Of a DNA stretch of 64,000 bases, positions 1 through 8,072 are shown in pieces. Position numbers and translations under genes: made by a program. The stretch comes from an uncultured bacterium (lineage in GTDB: Bacteria; Cyanobacteriota; Vampirovibrionia; Gastranaerophilales; Gastranaerophilaceae), in the NCBI GenBank assembly GCA_948964545.1, contig CAREDV010000004.1, forward strand, positions 1-64,000, given 5' to 3'. The number at the start of each line of letters is the position of its first letter. Positions within the stretch are counted from its first letter, which is position 1. Under the pieces are notes generated by a model. It was given only the letters and a program-made list of their open reading frames with translations. It ran no database searches and was not told the DNA's origin.

Positions 1-1
1 T

Positions 2-109
2 GTTCATATAATTAATGAATATGGGGATTACGACAACAACTACACGCAATATTGCAAAAAAATGAAAAAACGGCTGAGCGAAGTGATATTTGATAATTAT
101 TTTTGTTAA
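2..109 (+). CDS. 3' end of an unknown gene (partial)
   Basis: The window opens inside a reading frame that runs 35 codons to a TAA at 107-109, ending in ...RLSEVIFDNYFC. It is rich in Tyr, Asn and Lys and shows no recognisable motif. It lies 15 bases upstream of dnaG on the same strand. I infer it is the C-terminus of a gene whose body is outside the window. A chance open frame of this length is possible in AT-rich DNA, so confidence is moderate. Confidence 0.45.
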   Translation, partial: VHIINEYGDYDNNYTQYCKKMKKRLSEVIFDNYFC

Positions 110-118
110 TGCTAAAAT
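90..118 (+). promoter_or_regulatory. dnaG promoter, apparently leaderless
   Basis: A -35-like TTGATA (90-95), a 17-base spacer and a -10-like TAAAAT (113-118) lie directly before dnaG. Six bases separate the -10 hexamer from the ATG at 125, so transcription would start at or next to the A of the start codon. No Shine-Dalgarno sequence fits. Confidence 0.6.
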
Positions 119-124
119 GTTGCC

Positions 125-2008
125 ATGGCGAACTCTATCGAAGAATTGGTATCTCAGATTAAAGACCGTCTGGATATAGTGGAAGTTGTATCTGAACAAG
201 TTATTTTAAAGAAAAATGGCGGTCATTACTGGGGATTATGCCCGTTCCATAAAGAAAAAACTCCATCTTTTTCTGTCAACCCCGCACTTGGCATTTATAA
301 ATGTTTTGGCTGCGGAGAGGGCGGTGATGCCATTTCTTTTATTATGAAAACTCAAAATAAAGAGTTTATGGAAGTTATAGCAGAACTTGCCGAACGCTTC
401 GGGCTTGAGATGCCCAAAAATATTCAAAAAAAAGAAAATTCTAAGGGGCTTAAAGAGGAAATGATACGCGCCTGCTCAAAGGCTGTTGAATTTTACAACT
501 TGCGCTTACTTAAAGACAAAAGTCCTGAAACTACTGCCGTTCTTGAATATTTAACCAAAAGAGGTATTACAAAAGAAATTATTGAAAAATACTCTCTAGG
601 CCTTGCTCCAAAAGCTTACGCAATGTTTTATAAAAAATTCAGAAGTGATTTTACAGATGAAGTAATGGAAAAAGCAGGTTTAACGATAAAAACCCGCGAT
701 GATGAATATATTGATAGGTTTAGAAACAGAATTATTATTCCTATTCAAAACGAATTTGGTGAATTTGTAGCATTTGGTGCTCGCGCAATTGAAGCTGACC
801 AACAGCCAAAATATTTGAATTCATCTGACTCCTTGATTTATAATAAAAGTAAACTGCTTTACGGGCTTTATACTGCAAAAGATTCTATAAAAGAAAATAA
901 CAGCGTAATTTTAATGGAAGGTTATTTTGATGTAATCTCAGCGCAGGCTCACGGAATTGAAAATGCTGTGGCATCTTGCGGAACATCTTTAACGGCTGAC
1001 CACATTAAACTTTTATCCAGATATACACCATCCAGAAGAATTTACCTGTCTTTTGATACGGACAATGCAGGTCAAAAGGCTACAAAACGAAATGCGGAAC
1101 TTATTAAAGAAGCATTCACAGGACTTGGCAACATAAAACAGTTTGACGAAAGCTACCTGTCAGCATCTGATGATAAATATTCATGCGAAATAAGGGTTAT
1201 AGCACCGCCTGAGGGCAAAGACCCTGATGAATTTATTCGTTCTGTCGGCGCTGAAAGTTACAAAGAGTATATGGCGCAAGCACCATTATTATTAGACTTT
1301 CAGATAAATGAAATCCTTAAGGATAAACCTAAAACTCCAACTGACAAAACAAAAACAGTTAAAGAAATTATTCCGCTTTTGCAGGAAATACAAAATGAAA
1401 TTGTACGCTCGGAATACGTAAAAATGATTGCTGATAACTTAAACATTGATGAAAATGCTCTTATCAGGGAAGTTAAAAAAGCAAAAGGTTTTGAAACTAC
1501 TGCAAACAAAGCTTTTGAAAGAATTGTTAAGAAAAATGTATCAATTCTGGAAAAAGCGCAAAAAAATTTATTGAGCGTTTTTCTTGTAAACGACAATCAT
1601 TTTACAACTGAACAAATCAGCAAAATGATAGGTGACACCCCATTTACGGACGAAACGTTAATAAATGTAAAATCTACAATTGACAAATTAACATATACCG
1701 TAAATAATGTGAAAGAATTAATAGAAAAGTTATACACTGCTTTTGTTAATAATCAGGAAATGCAAAGAGTAATCACGGATTTAATAAGCATTTCAGAAAC
1801 ATTTCACAACCTTGATGACGACGATTTTGTAATGGTAATTCAAGAAAATATCAACAAAATTAATCAATGTCATAAAGAAAAAGAACAAGAACAAATACGT
1901 AATTTATATAAAAGCGCAAATGATAATGAAATTGAAGCCCTAAAAATTCAAATGCAGCTTAGAGATAAGATTAACAACAGACTAAAACTGGAGAAAATGA
2001 ATGAGTAA
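125..2008 (+). CDS. dnaG: DNA primase DnaG
   Basis: Synthesises RNA primers for lagging-strand DNA replication at the fork, working with the replicative helicase. The 627-residue protein has the expected order. A CHC2-type zinc finger has Cys39, His42, Cys60 and Cys63 (CPFH...CFGC). A primase core follows, then a TOPRIM domain around residues 255-345 with the EGYFD motif (about 265) and the DTD metal-binding motif (about 308). A divergent C-terminal helicase-interaction domain fills the rest. Length is normal for the family. The last eight bases overlap rpoD, so the two are probably translationally coupled, as in the classical dnaG-rpoD macromolecular-synthesis arrangement. No rpsU precedes it here. 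Confidence 0.97.
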   Translation: MANSIEELVSQIKDRLDIVEVVSEQVILKKNGGHYWGLCPFHKEKTPSFSVNPALGIYKCFGCGEGGDAISFIMKTQNKEFMEVIAELAERFGLEMPKNIQKKENSKGLKEEMIRACSKAVEFYNLRLLKDKSPETTAVLEYLTKRGITKEIIEKYSLGLAPKAYAMFYKKFRSDFTDEVMEKAGLTIKTRDDEYIDRFRNRIIIPIQNEFGEFVAFGARAIEADQQPKYLNSSDSLIYNKSKLLYGLYTAKDSIKENNSVILMEGYFDVISAQAHGIENAVASCGTSLTADHIKLLSRYTPSRRIYLSFDTDNAGQKATKRNAELIKEAFTGLGNIKQFDESYLSASDDKYSCEIRVIAPPEGKDPDEFIRSVGAESYKEYMAQAPLLLDFQINEILKDKPKTPTDKTKTVKEIIPLLQEIQNEIVRSEYVKMIADNLNIDENALIREVKKAKGFETTANKAFERIVKKNVSILEKAQKNLLSVFLVNDNHFTTEQISKMIGDTPFTDETLINVKSTIDKLTYTVNNVKELIEKLYTAFVNNQEMQRVITDLISISETFHNLDDDDFVMVIQENINKINQCHKEKEQEQIRNLYKSANDNEIEALKIQMQLRDKINNRLKLEKMNE

Positions 2009-3086
2009 GAAAAGACAAAACTCCTCTATTGTAAGTATTATGGATGAAGATACCATTGATTTACACGAGATTGATGACGAAATTTCAGGCGCAGATGACA
2101 GCGTAAATTATATGAACATGGATATCAGCACTGATAATATTGAAGATATCGTTACTGAAAAAATGGAACACAAAATGGAAGATATCTACATGATTAACAG
2201 CCATGAAGAAGATTCCGAAACAAGTCTTGAAGTTCCAAAAGGTGTTGCTGTTGATGACCCTGTAAGATTATATTTAAGAGAAATAGGAAGAATTAAATTA
2301 TTATCTGCAAATGAAGAAATTGAACTTGCAAGAAAAATTCTTGAAGGCGGCACTCCAGGTGCTATCGCTAAAAGAAAACTTGTTCAAGCTAACTTGCGTT
2401 TAGTTGTTTCAATTGCAAAAAAATACGTTGGACGCGGAATGTTGTTCTTAGACTTGATTCAAGAAGGCAACTTAGGCTTAATCCGTGCTGCTGAAAAATT
2501 TGACCACGAAAGAGGTTTTAAATTCTCAACTTATGCAACATGGTGGATTAGACAGGCAATTACTAGAGCAATTGCTGATCAGGCAAGAACTATCAGAATC
2601 CCTGTTCATATGGTAGAAACAATTAACAAATTGAAAAAAGTTACAAGACGTCTTGCTCAAGAACTTTCAAGAAAACCAACTGAAGACGAACTTGCAATTG
2701 AAATGAATGTTTCAATTCCTAAACTTCGCGAAATAATTAAAATCGCTCAAGAACCTTTATCATTGGAAACTCCAATTGGTAAAGAAGAAGATTCACGTTT
2801 AGGTGACTTCATTGAAGACAAAGAAGCAGATGCTCCTATAAAAACTGTTGCATCAGAACTTTTGAGAGAAGATCTTGCAGAAGTTTTATGCACATTGTCA
2901 CCGAGAGAACGCGATGTTTTGAGATTACGTTTCGGTATGGACGACGGACGCCAGAGAACACTTGAAGAAGTTGGCCAACTGTTCGGTGTTACACGTGAAC
3001 GTATCAGACAGATTGAAGCAAAAGCTTTGAGAAAACTTCGTCACCCGAACAGAAGCAAACGCTTAAGAGAATATGTAGAATCATAA
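2001..3086 (+). CDS. rpoD: Primary sigma factor RpoD (sigma-70/SigA)
   Basis: Housekeeping sigma subunit that directs RNA polymerase to -35/-10 promoters. At 361 residues it resembles the short SigA form, lacking the long non-conserved insert of proteobacterial RpoD. The acidic N-terminus (about 1-80) stands in for region 1.1. Region 1.2 contains [11 protein letters not shown]. Region 2 (about 120-200) has the core-binding and -10 recognition helices, including [13 protein letters not shown]. Region 3 follows, and region 4 (about 295-355) ends in a helix-turn-helix with [20 protein letters not shown]. Translation overlaps dnaG by eight bases. Confidence 0.97.
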   Translation: MSKKRQNSSIVSIMDEDTIDLHEIDDEISGADDSVNYMNMDISTDNIEDIVTEKMEHKMEDIYMINSHEEDSETSLEVPKGVAVDDPVRLYLREIGRIKLLSANEEIELARKILEGGTPGAIAKRKLVQANLRLVVSIAKKYVGRGMLFLDLIQEGNLGLIRAAEKFDHERGFKFSTYATWWIRQAITRAIADQARTIRIPVHMVETINKLKKVTRRLAQELSRKPTEDELAIEMNVSIPKLREIIKIAQEPLSLETPIGKEEDSRLGDFIEDKEADAPIKTVASELLREDLAEVLCTLSPRERDVLRLRFGMDDGRQRTLEEVGQLFGVTRERIRQIEAKALRKLRHPNRSKRLREYVES

Positions 3087-3090
3087 TAAA

Positions 3091-3115
3091 AAAAGCTCCC
3101 TTTTTGGGAGCTTTT
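3091..3115. terminator. Bidirectional terminator between rpoD and ctpA
   Basis: Perfect hairpin AAAAGCTCCC / GGGAGCTTTT with a TTTTT loop, flanked by A- and T-runs on both sides. It serves the convergent rpoD and ctpA transcripts. Confidence 0.85.
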
Positions 3116-3129
3116 AATTTTTATATTTG

Positions 3130-4350
3130 TTATTGAACTGCTATCGATTGTCCACTTGTCATTTTACTTAAAACTTCTATCGCTTTTTTAAGCTGAACGT
3201 CGTTTTTATTCTTAACATCTTCTTCTGTTAATTTAACTTCGATGTCAGGTGTGATACCTTTTTTATTAATATCTGTACCATTTGGAGTTAAATATTTCTG
3301 TATAGTTATATTTACACCTGCCTCATAAGGAAGTTTATTAATCTCCTGTACCAGTCCTTTACCGAATGATTGTTCACCGATAATTACTGCCCTGTGGTTA
3401 TCTTTCATAGCCCCCGAAAAAATTTCCGAAGCTGAAGCTGAACCTTTATTGATAAGTACTACAACGGGTTTTTGCGTATAAGTGTTATAAGATGCGCGTT
3501 GAGTTTCTTTATAACCGTCCCTGTCAACAGTACTTACAATTGTTCCACCGTTTAAGAACATATCAGAGATATAAATCGCATTTGTTAAAAGTCCGCCAGG
3601 ATTTGAACGAAGGTCAATAATAAAACCTTTTTTATTTCTGTTGCTGTTTAATATTGCACCGAATTCACTTGCCGCATTTCTGCTTATAAATGAACTTAAT
3701 CTAATGTAGCACAAGTCATTTGGCATATTAACTTCTGTAGGAATTTTTTGTGAAATAGATTTAATCTCAATTTCCGCACGTGTTATTGTATAAGTTTTTG
3801 GCGGATTATCCTTGCGTTTTACAAGCAATGTAACCTGTGTACCCTCTTTACCTCTGATTTTATCAGCGGCTTTATCAACAGTTATACCCTTTGTACTTGT
3901 TCCGTCAATTTCCAAAATCTCATCATCTGCAAGCAGCCCTGCTTTTTCAGCTGGTGTATCTTCAATTGGGGCAATAACCATTAATTTGCCGTCTTTAACA
4001 CCAATTTGTATACCAATACCTTTTAAAGAACCTTTAATAGAACTTGTTTCATCTGCAAATTCTTTCGGGTCTAAAAATTTTGTATATGGGTCATTTAAAC
4101 TTGCAACCATTGTGTTAATTGCAACATACGCATCTTCATTTGTTTTAATTTGATTATCATATTTGTGACGCCACTTTGCCCAATTTTGATCATTGTTGGT
4201 TTGATCAACAAACTTACTGTTAATCAATCTCCAAACCTGATCATATAAATCAGTCGGGCCGTATGCAAATACGTTATCTCTGATTACCCAGCCTGAAAGG
4301 AACAAGAATGCTCCAAAAAATATAATGCTTTTTTTCATAATTTTTCTCAC
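3130..4350 (-). CDS. ctpA: C-terminal processing serine peptidase (S41, CtpA-like)
   Basis: Exported protease of the tail-specific (S41) family, which trims C-termini of envelope proteins. The N-terminus has a basic start and a hydrophobic signal or anchor segment (IIFFGAFLFLSGWVI). A PDZ domain occupies about 95-180. The peptidase core carries the catalytic Ser in GSASASEIFSG (about 305) and the general-base Lys in EQSFGKGLVQ (about 328). I chose GTG at 4350 because GGAGG lies five bases upstream. The more distal TTG (4362) overlaps that site, and ATG at 4338 is too far from it. It is monocistronic and ends at the terminator shared with rpoD. Confidence 0.93.
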   Translation of the reverse strand: MRKIMKKSIIFFGAFLFLSGWVIRDNVFAYGPTDLYDQVWRLINSKFVDQTNNDQNWAKWRHKYDNQIKTNEDAYVAINTMVASLNDPYTKFLDPKEFADETSSIKGSLKGIGIQIGVKDGKLMVIAPIEDTPAEKAGLLADDEILEIDGTSTKGITVDKAADKIRGKEGTQVTLLVKRKDNPPKTYTITRAEIEIKSISQKIPTEVNMPNDLCYIRLSSFISRNAASEFGAILNSNRNKKGFIIDLRSNPGGLLTNAIYISDMFLNGGTIVSTVDRDGYKETQRASYNTYTQKPVVVLINKGSASASEIFSGAMKDNHRAVIIGEQSFGKGLVQEINKLPYEAGVNITIQKYLTPNGTDINKKGITPDIEVKLTEEDVKNKNDVQLKKAIEVLSKMTSGQSIAVQ

Positions 4351-4496
4351 TATTTCCTCCAAAAACTCTTAATTTTTTTCTACCTTAACTATTAAGATGT
4401 AATTTTAATAAAAAAGTTTCCAAAAATTTAAAAGTAATTTTTTTCATATAATAACATAATTTTATGAAAAAAGGAAATTTTCATTACGCAAAAAAA

Positions 4497-4652
4497 CTAT
4501 TTTACATCTTCTTGCATAAGCAAAAAGGATAATAAATCAAGTCTTGAAAGAATTTCAGAATAATTTTCCAAAGAAATTTGCATGTGATTACGTGTACATT
4601 CTCTTGTAATATCAATTGATTTCAACATTTGTTTTTTCAAATCTTTTTCCAT
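4497..4652 (-). CDS. Small hypothetical protein (51 aa)
   Basis: The ATG at 4652 is preceded by AAAGGAT at ribosome-binding distance, and the frame stays open for 51 codons to a TAG. The product is charged and amphipathic (MEKDLKKQM...LSFLLMQEDVK) with no signal peptide or known motif. It is divergent from the XRE regulator starting at 4810, about 160 bases away. This repeats the small-protein/HTH arrangement seen again near 7.6-8.1 kb. A regulatory partnership is inference only. Confidence 0.55.
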   Translation of the reverse strand: MEKDLKKQMLKSIDITRECTRNHMQISLENYSEILSRLDLLSFLLMQEDVK

Positions 4653-4809
4653 ATCAATAATCCTTTTTTAATAATACTTCTTTTTTATACCATAAAACTT
4701 TTAAAAAATCAAGAAAAATGGAAATAAAATTAAATAAATATTTTTTGTGCGGTGTAAATTGTCAATAGCATTGATTTTAAGATGTGTCAATCTGATTGAT
4801 AATAAAAAA

Positions 4810-5025
4810 ATGGATAAAGAATATCTGAAAAAATTTGCAAATCATTTAAGAGAATTAAGAAGAAAAAAACGTATTAAACAAGATGATTTTTTAGACGTTA
4901 ATGGAATCTCTCGTTCTACTATTGCTATGCTTGAAACAGGAAAGACAGATATAACTTTAACAAAACTAAAAATTATTGCTGATGTTCTGGGTGTTAATCT
5001 TACAGAACTTTTAGATTTTGAATAA
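4810..5025 (+). CDS. XRE-family helix-turn-helix regulator (71 aa)
   Basis: Single-domain Cro/C1-type DNA-binding protein. The HTH fold spans about residues 8-62, with the recognition segment NGISRSTIAMLETGKTDITL followed by the typical LKIIADVLGVNLTELL tail. An upstream GTG at 4747 would add 21 residues that match no HTH family, so I start at ATG 4810, although no strong Shine-Dalgarno is visible. It is a stand-alone regulator; the target is unknown. Confidence 0.8.
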   Translation: MDKEYLKKFANHLRELRRKKRIKQDDFLDVNGISRSTIAMLETGKTDITLTKLKIIADVLGVNLTELLDFE

Positions 5026-5029
5026 AAGA

Positions 5030-5058
5030 AAACCGATATCCATATAGAATATCGGTTT
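5030..5058. terminator. Terminator hairpin between XRE gene and SLH gene
   Basis: Arms AAACCGATAT (5030-5039) and ATATCGGTTT (5049-5058) with a nine-base loop. The T-rich tail is better on the minus strand, so it mainly ends the SLH-protein transcript. Confidence 0.75.
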
Positions 5059-5082
5059 CCTCAGGCTTCGAATAATTATCTA

Positions 5083-7119
5083 TTATTCACTGCAACCAAA
5101 GGCAATTGTAATGTGTTCTCTTGGGTTAACTGCAGATATTTTGTATCCGCGAGGGTCTACAAGGTAAGCAAATTCGTCGCCTGTTGTCTGGAATAAGCCC
5201 ATTGTACCTGACAATGCTGTTCTTGTTACGTCGATAGGAGCTTTAACTGTTTCCCATAATCCGTCACCAAGGTTACGTGCTGCTGCACCGAATTGTCCTT
5301 GGAATACGTGACCTAACATATAACCTGCATCGTTAGATACGTTTTCAACAGCGTTACCTAAGTTAGTTACAACACCGCCGACAGTTCTGCCTGCTACACC
5401 AACTAACGAACCAGCTAGTGTAAACGGAGCTTCAACCAATCTTGCTACAGGGTTAACCTGTTTTGATTTGTTAACTTGAGCTTGCAAGATTTGTTTAGGT
5501 AAGTTTGTTTTGCAGTCGCCATTTTTAATTGAAGTGAATGACAATTTCATTGCACCTTTATCACAGCCTGAAGGTCTGATTACTTCTACAACCTGACCTG
5601 TTACTGTTGAACCGCAAGGATAAGTTACGCCGTTAATTGTAACATCTTCAAGAGTGTTTGCTCTGAAGTATTGACCTACGTGAGATGATTTTGCAGTTAA
5701 CTGGTCAATCATTTTAACTTTCAATGTAGGAATTTTAACAATTTCTTCCTGTTCAACAAATGCATTTTTGTTTACAGGGCATGCAGGGCAGATGTTGTTA
5801 GCTGTTTTTGGGTTTGTATCGTAACCTAATGCTACACGAACTGTCTGCATCATAGCAGCAACTTCTGCACGAGATGCTTCTTTGTTAGGCATAATCATGT
5901 TTGGATTTGGCATATCTTTTAAAGCACCATTTTCCAATGATTTTGCAACAGGTATTCTTGCCCAATTTGGAACTGAAGCGCCGTCAGCGTATTTGCTTAA
6001 GATTTCATCAGCTTTGCATTGGTCGATATCGCAAGTCATACCTTTTGCAATTGTTGATAAAGCTTCAACCCTTGTTACATGGTTGTTAGGTTTGAAGCTG
6101 CCGTCAGGATAACCTTTCAACAAGTCTTCATCAACTGCTTTTGCAATAGCCTGGTTTGCCCAGTTATGCATAGGAACGTCTTTGAACATACCTGCACGAG
6201 GCATATCGCATTGATCAAGATTAAAACCTTTAACCAAAATTGTTGCAAATTCAGCACGTGTAATGTTTCTGTTAGGTTTGAAATAACCGTCAGGATAGCC
6301 TACAACAACATCGTTAATAGCTAATTTGTCGATATCGCATGCTGCCCAGAAACCGTTTGGCACGTCGGGAAATTGGCATCCGCCAAGGTTAGCAGCAGCA
6401 CCTGTTGTCTGCATAATTTGGTTAGGAATTTCGTATGGAACGAAAGATTTTCTTACTGCATCAATTGAGTTTGTAGATTGAAAGTCTATCGGACAGTTGT
6501 TACCATCCATTAATCTTTCGTTTCTATCAATCATAACACCGTTGTGACGGTTTGGAAGCTCATTTAAACAAGGCAGCTGAGATGCAGCCCCTGTTACTTG
6601 TCCGCCAGATGCTACAGTTGTACCTGTAATACCTGATGACATTCTGCTTGCAGCACAGCCGTTTAAAGCTGTTTCTGTAGAAAGAATTGAGTTTGCAGGT
6701 TCGCCTACATAGTTGTTTGTACCATAGATTGCGTTTGGATAACCATAAACCTGTTTCATGTCATTTCTTGATGGTTTGCCTGTTTGAGGGCAAACTGCAC
6801 ATGCAGGTTCTGCAGGTTTGTCACAGCTGATTTCATCATTACAGCCGCAGTCTGATTTTTTTGGTTTTTCACATGGGTCGCATGGATCAACTTTCTTTTC
6901 ACAATCACAGTCAGGCATTGCTTTTTTACATTTTGAACATGTGTTTGGCTTAACTGTTTCACATGGACATGCAGGGCCTGTTACAACCGGTAACGGTTCT
7001 GCACACGGTGCAGGAGTTTCCGGAATTGAGCATGGACATGCCGCCATTGCCTGATTCAAGGAACACGTTGCTATTCCAACGGCAATTGCAGCTGCCACAG
7101 TAAGTTTTTTAATAGTCAT
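5083..7119 (-). CDS. Cysteine-rich SLH-domain envelope protein
   Basis: Exported protein of 678 residues. A signal peptide (about 1-26, ending AMA) is followed by a region of about 90 residues with 16 cysteines, mostly in CxC and CxxC pairs. Three S-layer-homology repeats lie at about 250-300, 305-355 and 375-430, with the hallmarks F.DV...W and GYPDG.F.P....TRAE. A C-terminal region (about 450-678) has no family I recognise and no obvious porin barrel. SLH domains bind peptidoglycan-linked polymers, and in cyanobacteria-like diderms they tether the outer membrane. The Cys segment could bind metals or form disulfides. A strong AAGGAGG sits six bases before the ATG. Confidence 0.85.
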   Translation of the reverse strand: MTIKKLTVAAAIAVGIATCSLNQAMAACPCSIPETPAPCAEPLPVVTGPACPCETVKPNTCSKCKKAMPDCDCEKKVDPCDPCEKPKKSDCGCNDEISCDKPAEPACAVCPQTGKPSRNDMKQVYGYPNAIYGTNNYVGEPANSILSTETALNGCAASRMSSGITGTTVASGGQVTGAASQLPCLNELPNRHNGVMIDRNERLMDGNNCPIDFQSTNSIDAVRKSFVPYEIPNQIMQTTGAAANLGGCQFPDVPNGFWAACDIDKLAINDVVVGYPDGYFKPNRNITRAEFATILVKGFNLDQCDMPRAGMFKDVPMHNWANQAIAKAVDEDLLKGYPDGSFKPNNHVTRVEALSTIAKGMTCDIDQCKADEILSKYADGASVPNWARIPVAKSLENGALKDMPNPNMIMPNKEASRAEVAAMMQTVRVALGYDTNPKTANNICPACPVNKNAFVEQEEIVKIPTLKVKMIDQLTAKSSHVGQYFRANTLEDVTINGVTYPCGSTVTGQVVEVIRPSGCDKGAMKLSFTSIKNGDCKTNLPKQILQAQVNKSKQVNPVARLVEAPFTLAGSLVGVAGRTVGGVVTNLGNAVENVSNDAGYMLGHVFQGQFGAAARNLGDGLWETVKAPIDVTRTALSGTMGLFQTTGDEFAYLVDPRGYKISAVNPREHITIAFGCSE

Positions 7120-7138
7120 TTTTACCTCCTTGTGTTGC

Positions 7139-7175
7139 GGATTTTTTCTAAAAAATCCAAAAAGATTATCTTTTT
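7139..7175 (-). promoter_or_regulatory. Hairpins in the SLH mRNA 5' leader
   Basis: Two adjacent palindromes lie just upstream of the SLH gene ribosome-binding site: GGATTTTTT/AAAAAATCC (7139-7158) and AAAAAGAT/ATCTTTTT (7159-7175). Leader hairpins of this kind often stabilise abundant envelope mRNAs; that role here is inference. Confidence 0.45.
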
Positions 7176-7268
7176 AAAAAACTGATACTAGATTATGTAC
7201 TTTATTCAATGGCAGAAACATTACCGTAAGCGGTTATTCACTCGGGCTATTTGATATAAAGAAGATAC

Positions 7269-7299
7269 TTGACAAAACACAGAAAATCGGAAATAATAT
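7269..7299 (+). promoter_or_regulatory. Promoter of a small rightward RNA
   Basis: A perfect -35 TTGACA (7269-7274) is followed by an AT-rich -10 region (AATAAT at 7292-7297 with a 17-base spacer, or TAATAT at 7294-7299). Predicted start is about 7303. No coding frame follows, so the product is probably an RNA. Confidence 0.6.
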
Positions 7300-7302
7300 A
7301 AG

Positions 7303-7386
7303 AACAGGGTGGCACCTTGAGAAAGTGCCAGATGCCTTGTAGAGGTTCAAACGGTTCTTATCTTTCTAAGTGAGAGCCGTTTTTTA
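7303..7386 (+). ncRNA. Putative antitoxin small RNA (RNAII-like)
   Basis: About 82 nucleotides between a consensus promoter and a strong terminator. The 5' hairpin pairs ACAGGGT (7304-7310) with GCCTTGT (7334-7340), and GGCAC (7311-7315) with GTGCC (7325-7329). A mostly single-stranded linker GAGGTTCAAA (7342-7351) follows, then the terminator stem AACGGTTCT/AGAGCCGTT (7350-7358 and 7373-7381) and a T-run. The RNA is antisense to the 3' end of the tiny hydrophobic ORF on the other strand. Its linker is an exact copy of 7470-7479, so it is also complementary to a loop in that ORF's 5' leader. This matches the logic of the enterococcal par (fst) antitoxin RNA II. Transcription is not proven. 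Confidence 0.55.
7350..7385. terminator. Terminator shared by sRNA and tiny ORF
   Basis: Nine-base-pair stem AACGGTTCT/AGAGCCGTT (one G-T pair) followed by TTTTTT on the plus strand. It lies inside the 3' end of the opposing 26-codon ORF, so the two transcripts overlap here. Confidence 0.7.
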
Positions 7387-7438
7387 ATATAAATAAAATC
7401 ATAAAGATTAGTAATAGACTAATATTGAATCTATCCAT
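7358..7438 (-). CDS. Putative type I toxin peptide (26 aa, membrane)
   Basis: ATG at 7438 is preceded by GGGGG five bases upstream and gives a 26-residue peptide: MDRFN, then the hydrophobic run ISLLLIFMILFIL, then the charged tail KNGSHLER. Size and plan (short membrane helix, polar ends) match type I toxins such as Fst, Ibs and TisB, which insert into the inner membrane. A minus-strand -10 TATAAT (7540-7535) predicts a leader of about 90 nucleotides containing an 8-bp stem (7491-7498 with 7461-7468). The loop of that stem shows the 10-base repeat complementary to the opposing sRNA. The ORF is too short for sequence statistics; the case rests on the whole locus. Confidence 0.5.
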   Translation of the reverse strand: MDRFNISLLLIFMILFILKNGSHLER

Positions 7439-7460
7439 ATTGACCCCCTTTCTAGTCGGG

Positions 7461-7498
7461 AACTAACCCGAGGTTCAAAATAAAAGTGTCGGTTAGTT
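7461..7498 (-). promoter_or_regulatory. Leader hairpin of the tiny ORF mRNA with antisense target loop
   Basis: On the minus strand AACTAACC (7498-7491) pairs with GGTTAGTT (7468-7461). The 22-base loop contains TTTGAACCTC, the complement of the sRNA linker. The stem ends 22 bases before the start codon, with a CCC next to it that could pair with the GGGGG ribosome-binding site. Confidence 0.5.
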
Positions 7499-7534
7499 TT
7501 CCTTTTAAAAAGGCATCTTTTACCCTGCATAATG

Positions 7535-7540
7535 ATTATA
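7535..7540 (-). promoter_or_regulatory. -10 box for the tiny ORF transcript
   Basis: TATAAT read on the minus strand, between the HTH gene stop (7567) and the tiny ORF. A convincing -35 was not found (TTGCCT would leave a 15-base spacer). Confidence 0.4.
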
Positions 7541-7566
7541 CTATAAAAACATAAAAGGCAATATTA

Positions 7567-7776
7567 TTAATTTATCTTTTTAAATTCAATTTCGTAACCA
7601 AGTACGCGGGCGAGAAATTTCACTTCGTCATATTTCATTGAATCTCTGTTGAGTTTTTGGGAGATGCTGTATTGGGTAATAGTTTTACCTGACATTTTAG
7701 TTGCCATGTCAGCAAGTTCTTTTATTGATTTTGTTTCTTCAAGTAATAATTTTCTTAAATCTTTATTTGCGCTCAT
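7567..7776 (-). CDS. Small HTH-type regulator (69 aa)
   Basis: Compact DNA-binding-like protein: KELADMATKMSGKTITQYSISQKLNRDSMKYDEVKFLARVLGYEIEF has the spacing of a Cro/C1 HTH followed by the usual third and fourth helices. A TATAAT lies exactly six bases before the ATG, so the transcript is probably leaderless. It is divergent from a 58-aa gene whose promoter occupies the same 120-base gap, so one factor could control both. Its stop lies just upstream of the toxin-like locus. Target unknown. Confidence 0.7.
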   Translation of the reverse strand: MSANKDLRKLLLEETKSIKELADMATKMSGKTITQYSISQKLNRDSMKYDEVKFLARVLGYEIEFKKIN

Positions 7777-7805
7777 AAAATGATTATACCTTTTTTAGAT
7801 TATTA

Positions 7806-7834
7806 TTGACAAATAAAAATTATTTTGGTATTAT
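7806..7834 (+). promoter_or_regulatory. Consensus promoter for the 58-aa gene
   Basis: TTGACA (7806-7811), 17-base spacer, TATTAT (7829-7834). It overlaps the region where the divergent HTH gene's -35 would lie (its -10 TATAAT is at 7788-7783). Confidence 0.7.
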
Positions 7835-7895
7835 TTAAATTGTTTATAATTTAAATAAATTGAAAATAATTTATAAATATTAAGAAAGGTTAATT

Positions 7896-8072
7896 ATGCT
7901 CACACCCGAAGAAAAAATGGAGAAAGTTGAATTAGAAATGACTTACATACGATCAGTAACTAATGTTCTTTTAGATGCAATATGGTACTCTGAAGTCAGT
8001 GCTGAAGGAGATTATGTTATTTTACTTGAACAACAAAAAGAACATATCCGTAACATTACAAGCTTGTTCTGA
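7896..8072 (+). CDS. Small hypothetical protein (58 aa)
   Basis: ATG at 7896 has AAAGG upstream and a consensus promoter about 60 bases before it. The 58-residue product is acidic and helical ([15 protein letters not shown]...[13 protein letters not shown]) with no known motif, signal peptide or membrane segment. It is divergent from the small HTH gene. Its 3' end overlaps the convergent uxs gene by 17 bases. The good promoter and ribosome-binding site make it a likely real gene. Confidence 0.65.
   Translation: MLTPEEKMEKVELEMTYIRSVTNVLLDAIWYSEVSAEGDYVILLEQQKEHIRNITSLF

Larger units (their letters stand above)
7342..7479. repeat. 10-bp direct repeats at the toxin-like locus
   Basis: GAGGTTCAAA occurs at 7342-7351 and again at 7470-7479. 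One copy lies in the sRNA, the other in the leader of the opposing mRNA. The fst/par family uses such direct repeats to make two convergent RNAs complementary away from their overlap. Confidence 0.6.

Noticed and set aside
7304..7320. T-box riboswitch motif (AGGGTGGCACC)
   Set aside because: The T-box core looks tempting, but there is no specifier stem, no downstream amino-acid or tRNA gene, and the motif is explained as one arm of the small RNA's first hairpin.
7340..7352. tRNA T-loop (GGTTCAAA)
   Set aside because: No cloverleaf can be formed around it; the bases belong to the antisense linker.
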